Assembly: GCA_037903475.1 (NCBI GenBank)
Contig: JBAJFG010000234.1
Location: 496,001 to 560,000, forward strand
Length of the DNA stretch: 64,000 nt
Direction: 5' to 3'
From: Ancylostoma caninum
Lineage: Eukaryota; Nematoda; Chromadorea; Rhabditida; Ancylostomatidae
Below the pieces are notes generated by a model. It was not told where the DNA came from. It did no database searches and was given only the letters and a program-made list of their open reading frames with translations. The position numbers and the translations under genes were made by a program. Of this stretch, positions 38,388 through 50,600 are shown one piece after another; the stretch's first letter is position 1; the number at the start of each line of letters is the position of its first letter.

Positions 38388-38615
38388 TTCTGCAAGGGCA
38401 TGAGACGATCAAAAGTGTTGACTAACCTGACTAGTGTTGGTACGTAGTAGTAGAGAAGAAACCTAAGTATACGTAGTTCGTAGGACGCTCTTCCTTGTTA
38501 TACCTTGACATAGGCAGTGTGCGACAGGCAGTGTTACCTGATGATTTCTGTTAACAGTGAATGATTTTCTTTTAGGAATACTGACCTTCCTTTGTTTTCT
38601 GGGACTCCACTGTAA

Positions 38616-41600
38616 ATGTCTGGTCGACACGATAAGGTTATGCCAGAGACAAGCGGTGACGATGGAAGTACAAGCGGTTCAGAGGTAACTCTTGTTACTG
38701 ATCTATCTTGGCTTTTACTACGCTGTATGCGGAGAATTTATGAAAATTGCACACTAGAACAGGCCGACCTATCGCAGCTTTAGGCCGCGCCGCTTTTCGA
38801 AGGTGTAGTGCTCACATCCGAAATTAGAAGAAAAATGTTCCAGGAACTGATCTAACGTCTACAGTTGTCCGTTACTTGTTTTTACTTTTCCGTGACGGAG
38901 CCCACTAACTTCATTGTCTTAGTGTAGGTCTCGATAGGAGAAGAAGGAGATGACAACAATCGACTCACAGCTGAAAGCGACGACAGTGATGAAGAGGAGG
39001 CAGGATCAAGTGGTGGGTGAATTGCGTTTCTCTCCTCATGCAATGTTGTATATAGCTGTGCTGCTTCGGTGGTGCTGCTGCGAGATTTCCAATGTTGTGC
39101 TGTGAGCGGGTGTTGGGATGTTGGCTTTGCAGTCACTATAGGCGCTGTTGGCGCACACATGATCATTGTTTTGATCTTTATCGCTCACTGTTTACCAAAC
39201 TATGGAACTCTGGTATATGGCATGTGGACTTACATGCTGCAGACTCTTTACAGACACCTACAATGTGTCCATCAGTGTTCCGGGGAAGAAATACGGGAAG
39301 TTCAATGCACTGCCAGGAAGGCAGTAAACTACGATTAACAGGAAGTACACCGTGACATTTGTGGACGATTGTATTTCTCTTCTCGCGAACTTAGAGGACA
39401 AAAGTATTTTGCAATCTGATAAGAGATTGCTGCAAATTTGCTTCATATTTGAAAAAAAAAAGGATCCTGAAGAAGATGGCAAAGAGAATCTCTCGTGGTT
39501 GAGCTGCTCGAACAAGGATGTGTGTAAAGCTTGGGTTATGGATTTTTTTCTCGTCTGGTGTGGGTGGTTAACGTAGCATCTGGAAGGGTGGATACTGGCG
39601 ACTGGTAGAAGTATGAATTTGAGACACTTTTGAATTATATTCTTTTGTACATGTTGAAACTGTACATATTCATTTCGTATTCATAGGACTCGCACGCTTC
39701 TTTCTTATCTAGAAGTTTTCAATCAAATTCAGTAAAGTCTGGCGGGAGCCTAGAACTTACAGAGGTTCTCTTTAGTTCCCAAAAGTATCGACATTGAATC
39801 TGTGATAAGTCGATATTTTCGGAACTTTGTCTGGGCTCTAACATTCACTCATGTCACAGGATGTTGTTCATTTCCAATCATAGTAAATCGACTGATGTTT
39901 GCTTTAGATTTTTGAATCTCCTAGCATCTGGCTGTGAGAAGCCTTTGGCTGTCACATGACTCGTTTCTCTTGAGTCCTCCTTGAGTTTGTGCTTGCTTTT
40001 CCTCAACGATATAGCTGTGAAGCTTGTGGATTCGCACACAACACACGTACACAAGTATGTTTTGAAAGTGCGGATTGGCGTATTTTGGCGTTCATTTGAT
40101 GCAGGGCTGCTCCAATCACAACGGTCGAGCCGCGTGGGTTGTGCGCCGTGGATGATGATTCCTGTCCAGATGCCATGTACCGGATTTCCAAACTGTATGG
40201 GACTGGATATGGTCGGTTTCACTGGCGAGGGTGCAGAAACGCCGAAGAGAAAAAGAACGCGGAAAAGTGACCAGAAATTGGAGGATGACGAGAAAAGCAG
40301 ACACTACGCACGAATACCCAACTACCTTCGAGTTTTGAACACATCTGTAAGACTAATTGGCCAGAGGCGCATTGAGTAATGATGCTCCCGGTGTTGGCTA
40401 TCGCAATGACAAACACCCACAGTTGACGGGCTCCGTTGTCCCGGTTGCCAGCAACGGCGACGCTGTACTCACACGGAGTACAGTGACATCTTCATCTTCA
40501 TTTGATGACTGTATCACTTGCAAAATAGTGTATAATGCGTTAGCGTGCGGTAGCGTGCTTCTACTCTGAACTTACTACCCGCGGTGGATCCGCGGTACGA
40601 GGTCAATCCGCGGTTGCCCGCGATAAATCCGCAAGTACCTGCGCTGGACAACTGGGACGGACGTCACTCCCGCGCTATACCCGCACATGATCACGGTGCA
40701 CGCGCAATAGAGTGGCTATCCGCGGTGGGCCCGCCAATGTCATACGGTGGACCCACACATGCCCGCCGTGGATCAGTAGAGCTGATTTGGTCATCAATGC
40801 CAAAAAAAGCCCCACGCATGATACACGCATGGCCGAGTGGATACGGGAGCGGTCTTGGAAACCTTAGTTCGAGAAGGTACGTGGGTTCGAATCCAGTGAT
40901 GTAAAAACGCTTGCAGGATGAAATACCAATGCCATCGTGGATTTGCCCCCTCCTCTTCACTACAGGTTCTTCGACACAGGACCATTTTCAAAGGAAAATA
41001 ACCAGTCCCTTGAAAATGCATGCTCCCGCGGTGGACGCGCACATGCCCACGGTGGATCCGCACATGCTCACGGTGGACCCGCACATGCCCGCGGTGGCGA
41101 TCCGACGCTCCACCTCGGGCGTACCGCTGATCCACCGCGGGCAGAAAGTTCAGAGTACAACTCTTATCCTCCGTCCGTAACGTTATCTATACTTAGGAAG
41201 CCTGTGATGGGTGGACATGCTACTGGTAGCTAGAGATGGTGGTTGGCTATGATACGCAGACAGTGATAACGATATGGACGGAAAGCGAGCGTTGCAGGAG
41301 GGCGTCACTCCAAAACTAATAGACTGTACAGTGAACGTCAGTGGCGGTGGCCCATCCGCGGCCTCGAGAAGGACGCCACGCAACCGCGCCGCGCGCGCCA
41401 TAACAAATATCTTCTGCTACTGTTATGCTATTTCTAGCAGCTTCTGTACCCATTTTAAGGATTTTCGACGGAATCGGGAAGAAAAGCGCCTAGGAATAGC
41501 AGACAACACCGATCCGGCGGCAGACTACACCGATCCCGGTGAACGCGGCGCGGTTGCGCGGTGTCCTTCTCGAGGCCGCAGGTGGGCCACCGTCATTGAC

Positions 41601-44600
41601 GTCCACTGTACATGTTTGGGTGATGGATCTCGCCGTATTTCGATAGGAGATCATAGCGCTCAAGTCAGAAGTCGGTTCGGAACCGCTGATGGTAATATGT
41701 TGTTGCAATAATCTGCGCTGCATAAGAAACTCCATGTTTCTGCGGTCAGACTGTGGTAACGTTGTCTACTGATTATGAAAGCCGCGTTGCCGACGCCGTC
41801 AACATTGGCGGTTGATAGCTAACTTTGGCCGCCGACAGTGTGTTCGCGCTGCAGCCGATGTTGGCGATCGGCCATCGCCAGCGACGGCGAAGCAGGCTGC
41901 AACATTCCACGTGTTGTGTAGCAGCAACATACCAGCGACATCTTATGAAATGAAATTCAAGGGAGTTCTTGGAAATTATTTCTGCAGTAAGAACTGAAAT
42001 GAAGAAAACCAAGTTTCAGATGAGGATGAAAGTTCAGAAAGTGACTCCTCCGACAGCGGCGACGAAAGCAGTAGTGATGACAGCGATTCCTCCGACTCAC
42101 TATGGGGAGTTTTCGACGATGGCGATAAGAAAGAGACACAGGAAGCCAACGTTGGTCTCAGATTTCAAATTACTATTTTCCAAGTGACCGCCTTTGTCTG
42201 TTTAGGAGGCTTCCGCTCTTCAAGAATTTCAAAGCGCTTTAGATTACTTGGTCGAGGGGAAGAACGCCATTGCTTCAAAAATTTTGAACAAACTTCTGAA
42301 CAATCCGCTGGTGAAGGTTTTCCTCACCACAGATTTTGACTGGGAAGCCGAAGTCGATGAGAGGTTGGCCATCGCCCTTTTCTTTAAATATTGCTTAGTT
42401 CCTCGTTGCATGACCTAGGGTTTTGTATGTTGCGTACCCCCGGAGACTATTTTATGCACCACATATTTCAGCTTTCTTTAATTAAGATTGTCCAAAATGG
42501 CTCGACTTTTCGTTGGTATTCACAAGAATCTTGCTAAACTCGACACGGATAATGCAGCTGAGCACTTTCTACAAGTGGGTCGATGTGATTGCTATAAGAA
42601 CTGTTCCCGCCGCTCACACGTTTCTATCTACAAATTTTTAGATTTTGTCGGTTGCTCCGAAAAACCCTGAAGTTTGGCTGAATCTTGGTGTTGAATGTAT
42701 AGGTAAAGGGGATGTGGATTTTGCAAAATTCGCTTTCGAACACGCAGAAGGCAAAGAGGCTACGGATGCACTGCTTAGCGCTCTGTATTTATCCCGTAAT
42801 TATCACGGTACGAGCTTTTTCGTGTACATCTTGGTTATCTTGAACCTCCTGAATGATCTTGGTTTAGCTTGTTTACGCTTGGCGCACAAATGCTTGAGTA
42901 TGGGTATTTGCGAGCAGAAATCATTGTTTCTTAAAGAACGAATCCGCTCAGTCAACCATCACTACAGGTTCGTTCATTGTGTTCTTCCAGTACTTTGATC
43001 GGGTGCTTTCTTCCGATGTTGTTTTCGCATTTTTGTATTTTGCTATTGCTCACTTTTGTCTATATTCGCTCACTCATGATCGTTGATTACAACATGCATG
43101 GGTGTGCTCATGTTTCATCTTATTCTTCGTTATGGGATTGAAAACCTGTGATTGAGGTGGATTTGCGCATTGTGAACTAGGATGAACCTGATCTATTGCG
43201 ACAACGCGCATCTTTCTCCATGTTATCATCTCTAATAAGCCTATAATTGATTTGCAAGTTGGATAGTAGGAACTAGCTGTTGACCATGACAATCTTTTAC
43301 ATAATCATCTCTAACAGTAAGTTTCGATAATATGGTTCAGCGTGCTCATTCAGTTATGAGGAAAGATTGTTTGCAAGGACAGATCTTTTAAACCAATACG
43401 AACTCACATGTTATTTTCGCTTCTCCTCTTTATTATCATTCATTCCTTGGATTATTCTGATGATTATTCTGTTTAGCGAATTCTGTGACTATGTTTTCGG
43501 TGAACACCGACGGTATGACATCGTCAGAGTGCTAGATGAGGAGACCACGAAGAAGGTGAATTTCTCAGATAGAATTATTGGAAATCAACGGATTGTAAAA
43601 ACATCTTGCAGATGGCCCAGCGATTGGTCGCAGTTGAGGAACGAATCAACTCTTCTGCAAGTGAAACATTTTTTGCACCACCAGATCCGATAGATTTATC
43701 AATCGATGCAGAGCAGACGTGTGTTTGAATTTAAAGTTGTGTGCTGTCGCAAGTGGAATAGTTGCACCATCCCTTTTTTATCTTTCTTGTAGGGTAATGG
43801 ATGTCGGGACGGTATTTTGTGATCTATTTGATCGCATCGAGTCATATTCTTCCGTGAGTTCATTTTGAATGCTGATTTCATGACACGTTATTTTTTATTA
43901 GCTACCCTTCGGGACGCTAGGAAGTGGGGTAGGGCAGCCACTTGAGGTATGTGCAAAGGCTTCACACATGCGAAATGCTTAGAACATTTACAGATAAGCA
44001 GAACTGATCATTAACTAAGCTCAAATACAAAACCCTACTTACGAATTGCGTAAATTCTATCGGTCTGGCCACCGCGCCATGTTCGGGCTTCCCGTCTTCT
44101 CATAGCCTTCCTAGCTGTGCTTGCAGATTTTTAATCACGCGTCTACATATAAAGCTATTATCCGATAATGATACTATGCATTCTTTTTCTGTCACATTTC
44201 TTACACGCCTATGACCAGCCACTCCAAACTATGCAAACGATGATCTTCCATTAGTAGCTATGAACAATTCAATGTAACCTATGCAGTGCGAATAATCACC
44301 TGAAATGATTCAAGCTCCACGTTATTGAGTTAGTACAACTGATGAGCTTCGGCATGCTTACATAGGGATGAAGTAGAGGTGGTCAACTGAGACACGAATG
44401 AGCGCATAGCGCACCCCTACTCCACCAGCACACGTGCATCTTCGCGTTTTCCCCACTATTGGGCCGGGGCGGACTCGGTCCCCACTCGCAGAACAGGTAT
44501 CCTACCGTTTTCTACACTACTGGGCCACGACGAACCCTTTCTTCATTCGTGGACCTGTATCCTGGCGTTCTTCCCACTATTGGGCCAGAACAGACCCAAT

Positions 44601-47600
44601 CCATCGGTGGACCCCACTAATGAGCCCCTGCGGACCCATTCTCCATCGATGGACCCCTATCCTGCAGTTCTTCCATTATTGGGCCACGGCGGACCCTTTC
44701 TCGATCGGTGGACACCTATCCTTATGTTTTTTTTTCTGGACTACGGGGCCCCGGCACATTCGTCCGTCATCAGTGCACCGGCACTCTTTGTAAATCTCGA
44801 GGTTAATGGGTAAAGTTAGGAAATATTCAGAAAATTTGATCAATAGCACAACTGGTTTCAGAAAATGTCACAACAGCTTATGATGAGGCGTTCTTCGTTC
44901 GTTCATCCTTTGTATTTGATTGTACTGCCCTTCCTAAAAACAGACGGATCCTCAGGCTGCTTGATCCCCATGGGACCTCAATGAAAGCTGCGAAAGAGCA
45001 TATTCCAAGTGGGAAACCGATCCCGTACAGATGGTTGTCGTCCAACGTTTCGATATTAAGTGGAATCAATATCAAAGCTCCAGCAGAGGGGCGACTCTGC
45101 TTCGTACATTTCTGCTGTGCAACATCAAATCGTTGTAAACACTGTCTCGCCTGGAGGGCCCGCGAACATTAGCCGCTGGTCCCACCGCGAAATCCTGAGT
45201 GCACCCGACTTCCACTACTTCTATGCAGTTATGACGAAACATCGGCCGAATGCTTCGCATCTTCACGAGGCACTGTCTGTAACCGGCCCTCATGGTGAAC
45301 GCATGCGATCAGCGGCCCCCCCCCCCCTACCGCCTGCGCTCTAGAAAATTTTATTGCACTATCATGATTTATGTAAGAGGATGATGAGGAAAGGCCCTCA
45401 AGCGTGTCATTAGTAGTTTTGGGTGGGGGGGGGGGAGAATTCATGGATATACCGTGGCAGCCACTTATTTAGCGCGCTGCCAATTTCAGGCGATCAGTTG
45501 ATGAAAATATCAAGCCTGTATTTCAAGCTTGGAGTGAGTTATCAGGACAATACTCAAGAGTTGGATAAGGCCTAATGTACTCTTCCTTCTACTCTACTCC
45601 TCAAGAAAATGTCTCTGAATGGGATTGCACTCACCCTTCGCTTTTAGAGCTCAAAAGTGCAAGGCTTTTGGACATATTTTCGCTTCTCTCCTACATCATA
45701 ATATTGAATAGAGGGTGACCGTGGTTTTATTTTCTGTGTCATTGCACATATTGCTAGAGTAGTTTCGATGCGCAGTTATTCACCTCAGGGAGGAATAGGG
45801 ATCGTCAACCTGGCTTAAAAACTGCGAAAAAAAAGGGGCTCATGGTGATTACAAGCCAAAAGCATGCATTTCGGCTGCGCTTTTTTCTACGAATTGTGCT
45901 ATTAACAGGCATTTAGGTAGTCGTAGGAAAATTCCGACGCTCACATTGTTCTCGAAGTTCAATAAAATGAAATTTTCGACGAATTTGACTCTTTGTTTTT
46001 GCCGCTGGCTCCAGCTGGTATGGAGAGTATGGCAACAGCGTTCAGAGCAAAATATTGAGGAGAAAAGTGCTTTATTTAAATTACCACTTCACTTCACCCC
46101 ATAGTTTGATAAGAAACTCTTACACAAAGCTTGAGAAGACCGACGAAATTGAAATTTTTTAATCTAGTCCCAAACGACTTTTTGCTCATTGTGAGCAACA
46201 GGAAGGAAGCCCCCATAAGGCCTCAACACATACGCGAACTTGGTTTTGATTGCTCATCTTAGGGCTGAGATATACAGGAAATTCTGTGGTTCAAAAGCGT
46301 GGGTGTGCTGAATATGTGGCCGTCACTCTACATGTGATCACATAATAATCCTTTTAGCAACAGCATTATGTTCTAGGTTTCCTGGTTCTTTTTGGCGTCT
46401 TCATCTTGCATGTGTTGAAGTAAATTAATAAATTATGCATTGAAGCTTGCCAAATTTAGAAATTTTTAGACAGTTCATTTAAAACAGATTTTTCATGCCG
46501 GGGGGGGGGGGGAACATTATATGAAAAATGGGATGAGGAGGTCGTGGGGAGGGGGTTGGCTTTTTATGATCATTACGCTTATGCCTGAATGAGCGGGTAC
46601 TTCATAGTGGCTGTACTCTAGTCTCATTTTTACCTCCATTTTGACCTCACCCTCCTAATTTTCGCTCTTCTAGCTGTCTCTGCAAGAAGTAAAGTTTTCT
46701 TCTTGGGATGATAGAAGGGATCTCCTCACCTCAGAAAATGTACTCGAAGGCATTATTGATATCGTGGAGACGGTGGAATTCTTAGTTAATCAGGTAAGTG
46801 GTCTTAACTGAACTGCATTTGATGGGATACCATTGTGAAGTAATTCAGGTCTCTTCACACAGTGGCAAAACTCATCATCGTTCCTTCCTCCACGCGTCTT
46901 CATTGCTTTCGGGAAGTAGTGACTGCTTTCTGCGCAGGTCGATGCGCAATGCAATGGAACTGCCATTCGAGGAAGAAGAATCATGTCCAGCCACAGAAAC
47001 TTCCACTGCTTGCCGACTGGATGGAAATCTACCTACTGTTGAGGTGTGTCCGCGTAGATACCAAAAGTGATTAAATACTCTCTTAGTCTTCCAACCATTC
47101 CTCTCTTATTTTGCTTTCAGTTGGCACAATCACTGGGATTTGTAGTAAACTATGTACTACCTCTGAAAAATGAACTGATGAAGCGGCCGTCTCGTGTTCC
47201 AACTCCAGAGTTTACCAAATTTATGAATACTGACGAATTGCTATTTCTGTTAATGACGACCCTCAGAGGAGGAAGTTGGACTATGTTCGAACTGTTTGGT
47301 TGGTATATTTTCTCCTCGAACTTTTTTCATTGTCTTTCAAGAAACGAATAGTTTAGACACCTTTCTTTGCCTCGTCGCTGATTTTTGCCCTGCTTTCGGA
47401 GCGATTCCTTCTGGTTTTTTGGAAGTTCTTGTTCAATGCTATCGAAGATTCAATTTGCTCTCTAGCAATCTTTGCGACGACAGATATATTCGCCTGCATG
47501 TGTTAATGGATGAGCTCGGTGATTATTTTCAGCTTCACGGTTTTTTTTAACTTTCTAAATTTCTTCTTTTCTCTTCATAAGATATCACCCAGCCCCTCTG

Positions 47601-50600
47601 ATGAGATTGTTCTCTCAGATTTTAGTGCAATCCTGGGTATAGCTATAATGGAAGCGAACGCGGTTATCTCATCAAACCCCGCGGGCCTTTTGACATCCTG
47701 CATATGGTTCACTGTCTGCTCGTGTGCTGCAATGTTCGATTATCCAAGCTCAGAAAGTGAAAATCAAGGCGATGAATCTCTAAAACCAGTACATAGCCTG
47801 CACATGGTTTTTCTGCGACCCTTCATTAGGAGAAACTTATTGACCTACTTAATTGTGCATTTATTTGTGACTGGGCATAGTTAAAGCTGCCTAACTCGAA
47901 GGACCTGCGGAGAGCAGACTTTTTGTCAGTTTGATTATACATTGAAGCTCATCTAATCCTTTTTATCTTGGGGACGCTGTTGCGTACAGTGGAGCAGAAT
48001 TATTAGGAGCTTTGTTCACGCTCCGAAGCGCTGAAAGTATTGGACATGAAAATCATCGTGGGTGCTGCCTTCAGAAGATTAGTTGCTTCGATTCAATCCT
48101 TCATGTTTGTTTAAAGTTTGTTTCAGGTGAGCCGCATGCACGTGACTACTGCATTCGCTGGCACTGTTCAAAAAGATGGGACGACAAAGAGCTCATGCAA
48201 CGATTCATGTGGAGTCACACTAAAGCTGTTACAGATGAGCGTATACGGTGCGGTAACTAGGTGATTTTTGGAATTGTAGATGTCCACCTATATTCTGATG
48301 ATTTGTAGCCTGTCTTTTCTGAAGTTTCTATACGACTCGCTCGATGACGAAGAGTTTGTTTTCACTGCCAAAGGTATTTTTTAAAAATCAATCCGAATAC
48401 AAATTCATATTTATTTCTATTCTGGAAGTGTAAATGCTCTGAAACATGTATAGTTGCTGTTTCTGAATAGAGCTCTTGATTTTCTAATCACATTCGACCG
48501 GGCTTTCCCATGATAAAGCATAAATGCGTGCTCTATGATACGATGCAGGTTTTGAAATAAATACTCCAAAGGTTTCTTCGGAAAGGACGACGTACAGGAA
48601 TCCATTGAAAGGCTTGAAAGAAGCATCAGAATCGTTTCTATCTCTCAGCTCAGGAGTTGTTTTCGATACGAAGAGGTTTGCACATTTTTAGCAGTGCTTC
48701 ATTAATGTTGTGCATTCTATTTCTGCTTTTTATTTCAGGTTATTGCCATCATCACAAGGGATGTAGATTTCAATTCCATGGACGGTGCTGATTTGTTTAT
48801 AATGGTGGAGTATTTGTTGGATGCTTATTGTAGAGTGAAGAGGCATAACTCTGCTATGGAATTTGCATCGAGGTAACTGTATTTGGAAACATTATTTAGG
48901 TGAACTACGTACATAAGCTCTTAGACATTGTTAAAAATGTAATAGTACCAGAGCTTACAGGTGTTAACTATTGTTCAGAGTCCTTCACTTGTTGTTTTCC
49001 TACAAGCAGCTTCCACTTGCGCAAGTATCTTCATTACTTGGCTTCATATACAACACTGAATGGGATAAAGTAACTGAGGAAAACAGTGCGAAAATTGGTT
49101 ACTTCCTTTGCCGCTTAATATCTGTAGAAGATTTCTGTGCAGACTGGAATGTATGGAAAGAACTGTATATGATCGTGCGGCGCTTAAATGGTTTGTGTTT
49201 TGCTCCTTTTTGCAGGTAGCTGAATGGTGGAGGAAAATGAGATTTTTTCAGGAGATGCTTCTGTAGAGTATATTCAGTCACTGGATCCCATAAAACACGA
49301 CGACTCTTTGCCCAGCTTGGCGTTGGATGTACTTGTGAAGACACATGAGAAACTCGGAGAAAGGAAAACATGTGGTCGTGACAATGTAAGTCTAAGAGTT
49401 TCAGAAATAAAATTTCATGAGTGGAGTATTTGCAAACCATTAGTTGGTTTTTGAAGTGAAAGAAAGCAGAAACGACTAAGTACTGCCGTCGCTGTATCCT
49501 ACTCTGTCTAATTGCCTCGCTTCACTGTTATTACGATTTCCTAAGCTATTTCTTTACTGCTCCTCTCTACATATTGCGCTTTTTTTTCATTTTTGGCTGT
49601 TATCGTCTACATGTGAATTCTCAGTTTTGGACCTAATCCCTTGAATTACTGCAAATCGATGCCTTAAAAAAGATCCATAAACCACTTCGTCATATGTATA
49701 CCCAAAATATTGAAAATTATTACAAATTATTAGTGAGGCGCATAAAAATTGAAACCCAAAGTTCTTTTCGTTCCAATCCGATTTGAATCTAGCTTTCTGG
49801 AGTGATTCGATTGTGATCGTGTTCTGCACTTTTTGCGTATTTGGAAACTAACCACAAACTTGCCACTATCGCTTCTCCAGGGTGCTTTCCTTCTGTTCTT
49901 TATGGAGGAACTGTATGCCTGCATATCAAATGAGAAGGTCATGGCCGTTTTGCAAAGAGAAGAACACTCCTGGGTGTGGTCCAATGTTTCCGAAGAGATT
50001 TCTCAGTGCCTCTACTGTTTGTTCGGGTGAGTCAATGTTGTTTTGTGATAACTTAATGACACTTTTTTTTGAGTACAAATTTTTCCTTAGGCGCTACTCG
50101 AAGCGTCGAAGAGCCCTGGAAGATCATGACTGCATTGTGACTTCCCCAGAATTGGATAAGCATTCAACAATGATTTTGGAACTTGCTATGCCTCATCCTC
50201 TGCCACAGTATGATGATAAGGTACCGTATGCGTAGTGTATGGGCTATAATTGGAATCGTTTGTTATGAGATCGTTTTTAGGAACGCCTTGGGCATGATGT
50301 TGTCGACTTGCTTCTCAATAAGTTCCCTTCAGTCTTGAAGTTTTCTGTAGAAAGAGGAAATGTTCTGGATAAATTCAATGTGTGGATGCATGATGCTGCA
50401 AGAGAGGATGCGAGTAATCGGTAGTGCATATTTTTCTATCCTATGCTTTCTTTACTTTATTTCACCATGCACCATCGGAATGAGCCCACCCATTGTCCCA
50501 AGAGTCCCATGAGTTTTTTTTTTTTGTAGAAGGAGTGATGATTTTCTATCATACAGTTACACAGGTTCATTCAGCAAGTGGGAACTGCTGAATGACGTTA

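Larger units (their letters stand above)
36672..38615. promoter_or_regulatory. Divergent intergenic region between TRMT1 and CABIN1 homologs
   Basis: The two genes start back to back 1.9 kb apart, so both promoters should lie here. No TATA box or spliced-leader signal can be asserted. About 1.4 kb of the interval is occupied by two fold-back elements, leaving short unique stretches next to each start (36672-36800 and 38390-38615). Confidence 0.45.
39013..42019. other. Repeat-packed 3-kb intron of the CABIN1 homolog
   Basis: Between exons 38928-39012 and 42020-42150. The donor splits a codon after phase 1 and the acceptor (AAGTTTCAG) completes an Asp codon, joining two acidic serine tracts. 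The intron holds the TIR element at 40562-41157, the inverted repeat at 41325-41610 and a GC-rich 41760-41930 stretch. Other open frames in it look like by-products of the repeats. Confidence 0.6.

Noticed and set aside
45300..45435. Poly-C/poly-G inverted runs as a structured RNA
   Set aside because: Simple homopolymers in an intron; pairing alone is not evidence of function and the run lengths may be assembly artefacts.
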